NCBI GenBank assembly: GCA_033239125.1
Contig: BSWB01000002.1
Location: 52,797,001 to 52,861,000 of the forward strand
Origin: Fagopyrum homotropicum
Lineage: Eukaryota > Streptophyta > Magnoliopsida > Caryophyllales > Polygonaceae
Length of the DNA: 64,000 nt
Reading direction: 5' to 3'
The position numbers and the translations under genes were made by a program. The notes beneath the pieces are model-generated. The model was given only the letters and a program-made list of their open reading frames with translations, was not told where the DNA came from and searched no databases. Of the stretch, positions 9,344 to 20,721 are shown piece by piece (position 1 is the stretch's first letter; every line of letters starts with the position of its first letter).

Positions 9344-11227
9344 ATGCGCAGGTCTAGGAACACCGGAGACCTCTTGCCTCTTGATCAAGAGCTTGAGAGG
9401 ACTTTAAGGCAAAAGCGAAAGGAAAAGAAGATGGCTGAAGGAAACGAACGTGATCTTCAATCGGAGTTAGCGGAGAAAGAAGCTCAACTCCAATGGAATG
9501 AGAAGATTCGCCGAGATGAAATGGATCGTCATCAATCTCAAGTTGGCGATCTAAAAGATATGATGTTCCAGATGAGGATAGAACTAAGCAACCTTAAGAA
9601 TAAGGGGAGCAAGAAATCCTCAAGGAGATCCTTAAGGTCGAATAGGGGTCATTCATCCGCTGATGATAGCGACTCCTCCATGCCACCGCTAGAGGAAATT
9701 GATCCGACGATCAATGTGAATCCATTCCCATCCACGGGCAGCTGCTAATCGCCGAGTTCCACCTAGGAATGCTAGGATCGAACGTGTGGATGATGAGCCA
9801 AGAACTCTTGGCTAAAGAATGGATCCAACGCAACAACCACGTCGTCTAGGTGTGAACTTTGATGCTGATGATGTACAAGGGTTTAGCTTCAACCCTCAAG
9901 TTATTACTCTTGTTCGCCAAAACCAATTTGGCGGGACAAGCGCTGAATCTCCACACCAACACTTGCAAAACTTTGAGTGTATGATGGAGACAATGAGGCC
10001 GAAGAACGCGACTACCAACAACTATAAGCTCAAGCCTTTCTTCTTCTTTGAAGGGGAAAGCATTGTCTTGGTATCAAGCTCTTCCTAGTGGGAAACTAGA
10101 CACATGTGAAGACCTTTCCGCGGAGTTCCTCACTAAGTTCTTTCCGCCATCCAAAACGGCGGAACTTAGAGGTAAGATTAATGCATTTTCCATGAGATCT
10201 AACGAAAGTTTGTTTCAATCTTGGGAAAGGTTTCAGGATTTGCTCTTGGATTGTCCTCATCATGACATATCCAAGCTTGCATTGCTAGAGATATACTATA
10301 AGGGGCTAGATGTGGAGACACAATTCAAGCTCCAATCCCTCTCATGTGGTACATTCATGGACATGAGGGAAGATGACGCTTGGGACTTCATTGAGAAGCA
10401 AGCAAGAGTCATAGAGAAGTATTCCCACCGGAAAGTTGAGGGAAATCGTGTAGAGCAAGGAGCAAAGCTCGCACATGAAGCTCAAAATCAAATTTTCTCC
10501 CTCAACAATGAGATCAAAGAGTTGAAGGAGGCTATCAAGACCAACTTTCCAAAGCAACAAGGAAAGGATGTTGGCTACTTGGGCAACAACAACAATGGCG
10601 GTGAGAATACAAACCGCAACAACAATAACCGGAACAACAACCGGAATAATTGGAATGGCAACAACAATAACCGGAACAATAATTGGAACAACAATAGGGG
10701 TTCAAACAACAACAATTGGCGCTCCAATCAACAAAACTCTGGTAACTCTTATCCTTCCAATTCGAATTCACTAAATTCACCTTCCTCTTCCTCTACTCCT
10801 TTGAAAAGCCAGGGGCAAACATCTAATGGAGGAAACACTTTGGGAAAGGAGAAGCCCGATCCCATGTTGAAAACGATTTTGGGAAAGCTTCAAGGTTTGG
10901 AGAACCGCATCATTAAGGTTGATGATCAAATTTCTAAGGTTGATAAAGCCCAAAAGATTTTAGAAAACCAAATGTTCAGCCATGCGGAGGAAGTTCCTAG
11001 GAATCAAGGGAAACTTCCAGGAAAGACGGAGGACAACCCTAAGGGAAGAGTGATGGCAATCACCACTAGGAGCGGAGTGACTACCACCGATCCGCAACCT
11101 AAGTTTGTTGAAGTCCCCGTTGAGAAAGACAAAGAGAAGGGGAAGGAGAAGGAAGATGTCTACGTTCCTCCTCCGGCTTACAAACCTCCCCTACCATTCC
11201 CTCAATGTAGAGCGAGAGCACGCCTAG
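9344..11227 (+). pseudogene. gag: Athila-1 gag (broken)
   Basis: The capsid gene starts at the ATG at 9344 (M-R-R-S-R-N-T), the same start as Athila-2; upstream codons in this frame would lie in the primer site and LTR. The N-terminus is Lys/Glu-rich and likely coiled coil. The capsid core has K-P-F-F, A-L-S-W-Y-Q-A-L-P, F-L-T-K-F-F-P-P and S-W-E-R-F-Q-D-L-L. It is followed by an Asn/Arg-rich stretch (about 10590-10735) and a Lys-rich tail. Compared with Athila-2 there is a 1-nt insertion near 9728, a stop at about 9813 and a 2-nt deletion near 10045, after which the frame stays open into pol. No CCHC zinc knuckle is present. Confidence 0.85.
10590..10735 (+). repeat. Asn-codon microsatellite in gag
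   Basis: A run of aac/aat codons broken by cgg, tgg and ggc encodes an N-N-N-R-N-N-N-W pattern. The matching stretch in Athila-2 (58373-58505) differs in number of units, as expected for slippage. It lies where Athila-type gag proteins usually have the nucleocapsid zinc knuckle. Confidence 0.75.
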
Positions 11228-13597
11228 ATAAACAATTTGGTAAGTTTATAGAACTCATGAGCAAGCTGCATATTAATATGCCCTTCATTGATGCTATTGT
11301 AGGTATGCCGGCTTATGGCAAGTTCTTAAAGGAGCTCCTCTCCAACAAGAGGAAGCTAGAAGATTTTGGAGAGGTTAAGATGAGTTCAGATTCTTCGGAT
11401 CTCATCAAGACCATGAAGGAGAAAATGCCCCCAAAGCTAAAGGATCCGGGGTCATTTTGCATTCCCATAGGAGTGGGAGATGTCACATATGATGCGCTAT
11501 GTGACTTGGGAGCAAGTGTGAGCATCATACCACTTGCATTATGTAGGAAGATCGGTTTAGGCGACCCTAAACCGGTGAAGATGACGTTGTACATGGCAAA
11601 TCGATCCATCACTCGCCCCGTCGGTATTGTAGAAGACGTCCCAGTCAAGCTAGGTAAATTCTTTGTTCCCATTGATTTTGTTGTGCTTGACATTCCTGTA
11701 GATAGTCCGGTCCCGATCATACTCGGAAGACCGTTTCTTGCAACTTCCGGCTGCATAGTCGATTGCAAGAATGCTAGACTCGCCTTTGACATAGGAGAGG
11801 AGAAGGTAGAGTTCGTTCTTTCCACTCTAGTGAAGGAGCCAATCTTTGATGAGGATATATTCAATATCCAAGATGAAGAAGGGTTGTCTAGAGAGGAGGT
11901 AAGTGCTATTCTCTTCAAAGATCCTTTGCAAAAGGTTATTACTATGAGTCTAACGAATGTAGGGGAAGAAGAGGAGTGCAATGAGGCAATTGAAGCCTTA
12001 GAAGCACAAGAAGAGATAGATGAAGAGGAATTTGAGAAACTCCACGACGAGGCAGAAAACGTGAGAATCCACGGCCACACACTATATTCCACGGCCGTGG
12101 ACTTCACCAACCAAAGCGTGGCTCACTCCAGAGGGTTACACGGTCGTGGAGGAGGCAAAGCAACCGTAACCACCTTCCACGCCCTAAACCACGGCCGTGG
12201 AAGATGTATGGAAACCGTGATTCAGGCCGTGGAAGAAGGTGATCGTGCCACTTCTTCAACTTCTTTTGATTCTTCTCCCACACCTTCTACACCCTTAGAC
12301 ACTTCTAAGGAAACATCGGATGCTCCTCAAGAACCGTTGGAAGCTCCGAAAGCGATGGAACTAAAGCAACTTCCTACTCATCTAAGGTACGCTTTTCTAG
12401 GACCTAACTCTACTTATCCGGTTATTGTTAGTTCCGATCTAACCATAGATGAACATAGTAAGCTTATGGTTGTCCTTAGGAAACATAGGAAAGCTTTAGG
12501 CTATACTATAGAAGACTTAGTAGGAATCAAACCCTCCCTATGCATGCATAAAATATTAATGGAGGAAGACTTTAGGACTTCAAGACAACCTCAAAGGCGG
12601 TTGAATCCGACCATGAAGAAGGTTGTCAAGAAGGAAATTCTTAAACTCCTTGATGCAGGTATCATCTATCCTATCTCCGATAGTAAGTGGGTGAGTCCGG
12701 TTCAAGTAGTTCCAAAGAAGGGAGGAATGACGGTCATCACCAACAAGAATAACGAACTCATTCCTACCCGAACCGTAACGGGATGGCGGATGTGCATTGA
12801 CTACCGCAAGCTTAACAACGCGACGAGGAAGGATCACTTCCCACTACCCTTCATCGATCAAATGCTTGAAAGGTTAGCGCAACATTCGCACTTTTGCTAT
12901 CTTGATGGTTATAGTGGTTTCTTTCAGATTCCGATACACCCGGATGATCAGGAGAAGACCACATTCACGTGCCCATGAGGTACGTTCGCTTATAGGAGAA
13001 TGCCGTTCGGGCTTTGCAACGCCCCAGCCACCTTTCAAAGGTGCATGATGGCCATCTTCTCCGAATACATTGAGGAAATCATGGAGGTCTTCATGGATGA
13101 CTTCTCCGTATACGGTTCCTCTTTTAACAATTGCCTTTTTAACCTTGCTCTTGTTTTACAAAGGTGTGAAGACACTAACCTAGTTCTTAATTGGGAGAAG
13201 TGTCAATTTATGGTAAAGAAAGGAATTGTATTAGGACACCTAATCTCTAGTAGAGGGATAGAGGTGGATAAGGCGAAAATAGAGACTATAGAGAAGCTTC
13301 CTCCCCCAACTTCGGTGAAAGGGATAAGAAGTTTCTTAGGACATGTTGGATTCTATAGAAGCTTCATAAAACACTTCTCAAAAATATCAAAACCGCTAAC
13401 TAATCTATTGATGAAGGATGCAGTTTTTGAGTTTTCGCAGGAATGCTTAGATGCGTTTAACATGATCCGGGAAGCTCTAATTTCAGCGCCTATTATCCAA
13501 CCTCCGGATTGGACTCTTCCCTTTGAAGTTATGTGCGATGCTAGTGACGTAGCTATAGGAGCTGTTCTTGGACAACGAAAGGAAGGGCGAACCCATG
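11228..13597 (+). pseudogene. pol: Athila-1 protease, RT and first part of RNase H (broken)
   Basis: In the long frame 10048-12978 the aspartic protease shows C-D-L-G-A-S (Asp codon 11503) and I-L-G-R-P-F-L-A-T. A linker of about 270 codons follows, rich in palindromic words (12068-12240). RT begins near 12596 (R-R-L-N-P-T-M) with W-R-M-C-I-D-Y-R-K-L-N and L-D-G-Y-S-G-F-F-Q. A TGG to TGA change stops it at 12976-12978. The frame resumes at once with M-P-F-G-L-C-N-A-P and F-M-D-D-F-S-V-Y-G (the RT active site, about 13090). The RNase H start, C-D-A-S-D-V-A-I-G, lies at about 13530. At 13603 Tekay-B cuts the gene within RNase H. The polymerase is dead in this copy. Confidence 0.9.
12068..12240 (+). 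repeat. Palindromic-word cluster inside pol
   Basis: Within the protease-RT linker there are words such as ttccacggccgtgga (12089), acggtcgtgga, and ttccacgccctaaaccacgg followed by ccgtggaa (12175-12202), the latter close to the LTR word at 7971-7988. They translate to F-H-A-L-N-H-G-R-G. Athila-2 has the matching cluster at 59860-60035. Confidence 0.8.
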
Positions 13598-13602
13598 CCA
13601 TA
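13598..13602 (+). repeat. Target-site duplication of Tekay-B, left copy (ccata)
   Basis: ccata is repeated at 22852-22856. Removing 13603-22856 restores the uninterrupted codon order seen in Athila-2 at 61390-61410. Confidence 0.95.
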
Positions 13603-15730
13603 TGTAACACCCCGAATCCGCGGGACTCGGGATGTCACATTGGGCTAGGATCTCACAATGGATCCTGACCCTAGCCTGACAACAAGTTCACTGGACCTTA
13701 CAACATGGCACTGACAGATATAAAACAAATACATAAAACAGTATAAACTGTACGACCCAAAGTAAACAACAACATAGCCGAGTATATAAAACGACATCCT
13801 CACATAGGAGGTACAAAAGATCATCCTCACGCAGGAGGGGAAACACAACAACCCCAAACCAACCACCTAATGTACGAGAGTCCTCGGCCTGTCACCCTGC
13901 CAGATCACCCAGTAGCGCCTAACCTGTAAACATCTACAACACGGTATGAAACCGTTAGCTAACCATACATATATGAGGTAATGTATAAGCACAAGCACAA
14001 TCATGAAAGATAAACACATCAGCATGCTATCACACATTTACCCATTTATTATCTTTATATAATAACCATTCACTCAAAAACCGTATATATAGATAGATAA
14101 AAGTATGTGACACGAGGACCGATACATCCCCGCCTCTGAGTACAATGTCCAGCTGTACGAGTATCGGTCACACAATCCGTGTACCCTATGGGAGTGGATT
14201 GCGCCCTTCCTGTAAACCAGTCTGGCCCGACATCAGAGAACCTCCCAGACTCCACGGCGGGATGAAAGGGAAAGGTTATCACAGCCACGCAGTGGGGCAG
14301 TCAATAGAACATAGGTCGATAAAAACGACAACTCATGATATCTTAGCAAACATATAAAGCACACACCACTCATGCAAACACCCAATATAGGGATGGTAGC
14401 TAAGTAAGTCCTACGGACTTACCTCAACCTCGTACAAAATCAACCACGATCACCTCTACACTGGAGGGACAACACGGCCTATAAAAAGGCATAAAGAGAT
14501 ATATCAACCTCTATTCATCAAAGGGGTCACACCTAGACCCAAAGGGATCCATAAGGATCATACTCAATCTATGAGCCTCACAACCAACTAAACCTCAATA
14601 TCTCAACATAGCTCACAATTCCTCAAATCTCAAGGTAGTATCTAATCAACATTCCTCAATCTCAATTTTAATCCTAATTTAATTAATTAACCTTTAATTA
14701 ATTAATTAGATTTCGCCAGAATAACGTTTTGTCCGCAGGCAATTTCTAAACCCCATGTCATCAGATTTCATCAAACAAACAACCCATAATCACAAGAATA
14801 ATATAACGACCATAAAGGAATTTCTAATTGTCCTATTTGACAAGCCTAAACTCAATTTAGGCCAAATCGCAGTACGGAAAACGAATAAATTCATAACTTA
14901 TTCGTTGCTAACCCGATTGACGATCTGAAAGAAGATTCAGAATCACAACGACGCAGGCTACGCATGGACAACATCAAATTCATCGGAATCTGAGCGACGG
15001 AACCGTCCTGGTGACATATATACTCGACCAGCCATCCATATACTCGGAAATGCAGAAACTCGGTACCGTTATGAAGAGAATGAAGAGAGGAATCCAGAAA
15101 CTCAAACGGAATTGAAATCGGATTAGAAACGGAGAGTAGATCTGAGTTTGAAGGTTGAGAGAAATCAGAGCTTTTACGAGAAAACGTGAACGGAAATGAA
15201 TTAATAAAGGATTTTCCGTTATTTATAGTGAAGACGATAATTATCATTTAGTAAAGTCGATAATTATCCTTTAACCGATCCAAAGGCGGGTGGAACCTCT
15301 TTCTCCAAACTTCTCGAGATTGGAACATTAAATCTGGAATATTGTAGGGATAATTATTACACAACTGCCTCAGAAAACGTGTATTCCTAAGCCGTCTTTC
15401 TTAGCCGTTAAGAAACGAAATAGCGACTCTTTTGGCCGTTTTGCCTCTCCATGTTATTTCATATCTAAGACATATCCGATGTCCTGATCATTTCTCTCAA
15501 CTGCATTTTTATTAATTGGAGCTCCCAAATGCTCCAAATAATACCGGAGGGTAAAAATAATTACTTGGGGGAAAAAGTAAAAATTTCTCCAAACGTCCAA
15601 AATTACACGAGGAACATAACGGTGGGACTCATACTCACCACTTGGGAAATCTTCGCAAGTTATATGTCAATTACTATCAACGATTAAGTTAATCAACATT
15701 AATTAGAATTCGGAAATCCTAGCTATTACA
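13603..15730 (-). repeat. Tekay-B 3' LTR
   Basis: On the minus strand it runs from 15730 (TGTAATAG) to 13603 (GTTACA). A TATA-like ctataaat is at 15228-15221, and the donor hairpin with consensus 5' splice site at 14422-14404. A self-complementary gttagctaac lies at 13954-13963 and an acceptor-like cag ends at 13924. The purine-rich tract (minus strand, ttttaggggtgtgtga) abuts it at 15731-15746. Confidence 0.92.
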
Positions 15731-15746
15731 TCACACACCCCTAAAA

Positions 15747-16560
15747 AAACAATTTCCAAATTCTCTCGGACCCATACGCCGAGGTATAACTCTCACTCTT
15801 TCTATCGGAGGTATCACATCTCCGTTCCAAAGATCACAACCTATAACAATCTATAACCTCAAGTATAAACATGGAGGAATCATCACTCCAGGAAACAGGG
15901 TCATAACGCTACCCAAAGGCGTAGAGGAATCACGTCTCTCGCCATACCACATCACAAGGCATAGAGGAAGCACATCTCTAGCCAAAACATATCACATGCA
16001 TAGAGGAAATACGTCTCTAGCCAACCCATAAACATATACATCGCATGGAGGAATCACATCTCCACTGAACTATGTCCATCAAGGTAGCATGGAGGAAAGA
16101 ACCATCTCCAGCTGAATCCTAATCCCACTCAAATAGCATGGAGGAAAGAACCATCTCTAGCTATAAATATGATCATACTCGGGTAGCGTGAAGGAAGTAA
16201 TCATCTCCAGCTATAGCATACATCACGCTAGCACATCAAGATCTACTAAGATCATAAATCACATCACAACTAGCATAGAATAACATACCAAGGCATATAA
16301 GCACAACATTCATCAAGATAGCACTAAGATCTACTCGTGCTCCCACAAATGGGTATGTCCTAACATATACTCTGGATAGTTCCTCAGGACACTATCCTCA
16401 ATCTCTCACATAGCCTCTTCAGGTCTTCATCTTGAGCATCATATCCTCAATATGGGAATGTCTTTCGAATGCAAGCGTTTCATATCTCATTCCAAGAATG
16501 TAATCGAACGCTCAACAAAAGTGTGGTTGGACTCAACCATCAAATCATCGTAACTCACAA
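15747..16560 (-). other. Tekay-B non-coding region before the 3' LTR, with tandem phrases
   Basis: Between about 15780 and 16240 a phrase like gcatggaggaa(t/agaa)-ccatctcca-gcc recurs about eight times at 40-60-bp spacing. This is an imperfect minisatellite without coding capacity. From 16350 the sequence becomes the decayed end of pol. Confidence 0.55.
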
Positions 16561-19560
16561 GGTGTCTCGAGTCTGGTATATACTTCCTCAGTTGAGACAT
16601 ATGAAACACTGGGTGGATATCCTCTAATCTCAAAGGCAAAGATAAACATCATGCTACCTTCTCCGTACTGTTCGATCTCACATAAACCATCATATTGGAA
16701 ACTCGGTTCCCTTTCCATATTAAGACGTCTAACGTCTCACAGCTGAGATACTTACAGCCGGACATGAACTCTCGCTTGAACTTTAGAGGTTAACGCCTCT
16801 TGTCTACATATAATATCTGGCGACTCTGTACAACCAGCATTCTTCCTTCAATCAACGTTACTTGAACTATAAAATCCTGAATCTGGTCAGGTGTTATTCC
16901 ACTACTACTGCTAGATCACTTCTAGCATAAGAATATACGACATCTATGTCTATATATATTGCTTCATAGGGCCATCCCAGAAAGATGCACGTCCTTCATT
17001 GTTATATAATAAACTCATTAATGGAAGGTAATATAACCATCCACGTTTCCCATTCGACTTACAACTTATAATAGATCTTTAAGATCTAGATGATCCTCTC
17101 TAACTGACCATCTGTCAGGGGGTGAAGTGTTGTCATGAGATACAGACTCGTCCCCAAAGCAGTCTGAATCTGCTGCCTAAAATCTGAAAGTAAAAACATC
17201 CATCTCGATCAGAAATGATCGTTCTCGGTATACCATGGAGTCTCACTATCTGTCTAGTGTACTCCTCAGCCAATTCATTCACTAGCCACGTCCTTCTGAT
17301 AGAAATGAAACGTGCCGGTTTCATTAATTTGTTACCAACAATCCAGATAACATAAATCTTCTACTGGGTCACAATCCCATAAAAAAGTCCATAGAGATGT
17401 CCTCCCAGATTCTACTACTGCACTGGTAGTGGGTGGGGCTTATCTCTAGATCGGAAATACTCTATCTGGACCTGCTAACAGGTCACACACTGTATCACAA
17501 ATCTGGTTATATCGGTTTCATACAATATAATCGTCTCATCTCATGGTACATCTTACTCTTACCTGAATGTACTGAATAAGGTGTACAATGGGTATACGTA
17601 ATATTCTGTCTCCATCTGCATCAGCAGGAACACAAAAGCGGTCATGACTCTTCATCAGTCCATCTACTCCTATGGAGAACTATGGTGCCTCAGTACGAGA
17701 CATCCTTTCTCTAAACCTTGTCAAGGCCCGGCAGGTCTTCTGCTTCTGTTGGACCTCATCCAACAGACCAGGTAGAACCTCTGAGGTATAAATGGGTATC
17801 CTTATCAAGGAACTGATTGTCCAACTCTAGCCAAGCTAGATCTCTTTGAAGCTGAGGTTGAACTATCAGTCTCACAATCATCTTCTCTTGGAGCGTCTTT
17901 CCATTCAAGTTATCGGCGACAACATTGAACTTCTCTGAATGATATGAAATCTTCAAGTCAAAGTCTTGATCAACTTAAGCTCTTAATACTGGCGGTTATT
18001 CAACCCCTGTTGCATAAAATATACTTCAGATTTCTATAATCTATAGAAATCTGACATGAAGATCACACCGGTACGGTCTTCAAAATTCAAAGGCTTGAAC
18101 TACCACTACTAACTCTAAATCATGAGTCGAGTAGTTCTCATCATACGTTCTCAACTGTAAACACACATATCAATAACCCTACTCCTTTGTAGTAATACAC
18201 ATCTCAAACTTAGCTGGGATGTATCACCGTAAATCACTGGATCCCAAAAATCTTCTAACTACAACAGAATGGAAGCAGAGGTCAAATGCCTCCTCAACTC
18301 TTCAGAACATAAACACACTGCTTTCATCACGCAGTTATGGTGGTCTTCTCAAAAGACTCGCAAATGAATACATAATCATATAAAATCCTTCGTCAAAGCA
18401 TTGGTAGCAATCGGCTGAGCCGAGAAAACTACGTATTCCTTAATGTTCATTAGTATCTCCCATGTTACAACATACTTAATTCTCGCTAGGTCAACCATGA
18501 TCCCATTGGTGGAGACAACATGGCCTAAAAAGGCTACCACTGGCATCTCAACTTACACTTAGAGAGCGTAGCATACAAACCTCTATCTCTTGAAATCTGT
18601 AGAACGGTCCTCAGACGATCGGTCTACTATTCTCTACTATGAGAGTATACCGACATGTCATCCATGGAGTCCACCACCAACTAATCAAGGAAGTCGATGA
18701 AGATACTATTCATCAACTCCATAAAAACTACTAAAACATTCGTCAACCCAAATGACATCACTACAAACTCGTAGTGTCCATAACGGGTATGGGACGCTAT
18801 CTCATACACATGCTGCTCTCTCATCCATGACTAGGGATATCTTGAGCATAAAGGAATCCCGAAAACACAATTGCTTCTTGAAGTTAACTCGTCAGGTCGT
18901 CAATACGGAACATGGAACCCACTAGGGTAACCCGTTTCAGTAAACTTTTCAAGTTATTAGTACAATATCTCAACAAGCACCATATAGTGTGGCTTTCCCA
19001 TTCAATCTTGTATCATACTTCAACTCGATAACAATGTCCACACTCCGTTGAGGTGGCAACTAGACGGTTCAGTAACGCGTCTATAAACTCATAAACAACT
19101 AGAATACCTTCAATTGTTGGACTATCTCGCTCCTTTATGGTATAAAACTAGAAGGCGTCACATCCCTGTGCTATCAGCTCGCTGCTCGTACAGTCCTGAT
19201 GACAAACCCGTCTCTTCAAAGGTCTTAACCTCAGAAGACCTCTATTTAACTCAACTCAGTAAAGACTATAATAGTCTTACTATTAAAAGCTAACACCACA
19301 TGATATCTATTCATCCAAACCATACACATAATGACTTCCTCATGCACCTACGACATGACAAAGAAGTCTACAACCATACACGGGTCCCTGAAATAAGGGA
19401 ACAAACACGCATCTCACGGGTATCTCAGACCCAAAAAGGTAATCTTGTAAAGGAAAATCCACCTTCTACTATATACAAAAAGTCAACCATTAACGCATGC
19501 ATCGAAAGACATGAAGTGCATAGCACTCACAACAAGCAAAACTCCACCAGGTAAACCATT
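16350..19560 (-). pseudogene. pol: Tekay-B pol remnant (RT, RNase H, integrase)
   Basis: Read on the minus strand, RT is visible at about 18620-18900: G-H-Y-E-F-V-V-M-S-F-G-L-T-N, then M-E-L-M-N, then a degenerate active site M-D-D-M-S-V-Y-S. RNase H survives as K-I-S-Y-H-S-E-K-F-N-V-V-A-D-N-L near 17950-17900. Integrase survives as W-L-V-N-E-L-A-E-E-Y-T and H-G-I-P-R-T-I-I-S-D-R-D-G at 17300-17200. A C-terminal piece with Q-L-R-K-Y-I-P-D-S and V-S-Y-D-D-L is at about 16600-16520; the same piece is intact in Tekay-C. Stops occur every few dozen codons, so no functional enzyme can be made. Confidence 0.8.
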
Positions 19561-19599
19561 AACGAGAATGGTACCTATAACAACTAACACTCGTAGCTC

Positions 19600-20431
19600 C
19601 ACTACATATCATCACTCAATGTCAGATCCATGCTTCTCAGGTATCACTGAGGTCATTACAATAGCCTCCACTTCTACTCTTTCTGCATCGGAAAGAGGAA
19701 GGTCTTGCTGGGAAGAAACACCACCGTGCTGATAGAAAAGGGCCAGAAGGCCTAGCTCACCACAAGTGAAACAAGCTGTCAGTGCCAAAGGGCACACAGA
19801 ACGCAAATTATCTGGATAGCCACAACTGAAACATAATCATCCCATCCTTGCAACCTGTGCAACTGAAGGGTAACTCGACCTTCGTCGTCCACCTGGAATG
19901 ATCTCACTCTTGAAGGGAACCTGTAAAGGCAATGTCTTGCCTTGTCGACAAAACTTCGCTCTATGCCTTGCTTTACCACACGTAAAGCATATGATGGGTG
20001 CCTTTGGGCACACAACTCGCCAGTGTCCCAACTTCCACGCAATTAAAACACTGTAGTTCCTTGCCATTCATCTTCGTGGCCAAATGATCACTAGATTGTC
20101 CTGATATCGGACTTGGTTCCCCATTCATCATCTTTGCTTCTCCAGTAACTGATTCAGTCCATTGTTTCTTTCCGGATCCAGAAGCTTCAGTTGATCTCAC
20201 AATTGTTGGTAAATCCGGTGTAGATCTACCCGCTATCACCGCTTCATATACTTGTTACATATATTCTTGAAACTCGGATCTACTCATGGAGACACGATCA
20301 GCCTCTTCAACCTTGTTCTCTGCCATAGGCGAAACAACAGCGGAAACTGGTCCCTAACTTATCACCACTGGAGGAAGAGGGGGTGTACCCCTACCTCATC
20401 CCACTACAGATACTACTCTAGTCTGAGTCAT
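19600..20431 (-). pseudogene. gag: Tekay-B gag remnant
   Basis: The likely start is the minus-strand ATG at 20431..20429 (M-T-Q-T-R-V-V-S-V-V-G), preceded by a 290-nt leader after the 5' LTR. It has an early stop. A zinc-knuckle region at about 20060-19940 reads G-H-W-R-V-V-C-P-K-A-P and C-F-T-C-G-K-A-R-H-R-A-K-F-C across two frames. A second, degenerate knuckle-like copy (C-F-T-C-G-E-L) lies at 19800-19730. Much of the capsid core seems missing between 20240 and 20400. Confidence 0.7.
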
Positions 20432-20703
20432 CTGTAGGATATACGCACCTAATCTTATAAGGCTATATATATGCCATAGGTATCGATATGTATATAATAA
20501 ATCCACATAATCCATAGTACACACAGATATATATACATATCTACGCTACAGAGATCCATGGCAGAGGTGACGACTTCTCGTACATTCTATCCCAAAACCA
20601 CACTTAAAACCAAAACCTTTGAAAACATCAGATCCCATGTGGGCTCTGTTTATTTTACCTATCAAACCTCATTGCAGGTAGCAAGTGCCATTGTTGTCAA
20701 CTT

Positions 20704-20717
20704 GGGCTCGGATACAA
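20704..20717 (-). promoter_or_regulatory. Degenerate initiator tRNA-Met primer site of Tekay-B
   Basis: Just inside the 5' LTR, minus strand, the sequence reads ttgtatccgagcc, which matches the plant initiator tRNA-Met complement (tggtatcagagcc) with two differences. Initiator Met priming is usual for plant chromoviruses. Confidence 0.6.
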
Positions 20718-20721
20718 ACTC

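Noticed and set aside
11313..12110. 265-codon minus-strand frame
   Set aside because: It is the shadow of the protease coding strand; the plus strand has the protease motifs.
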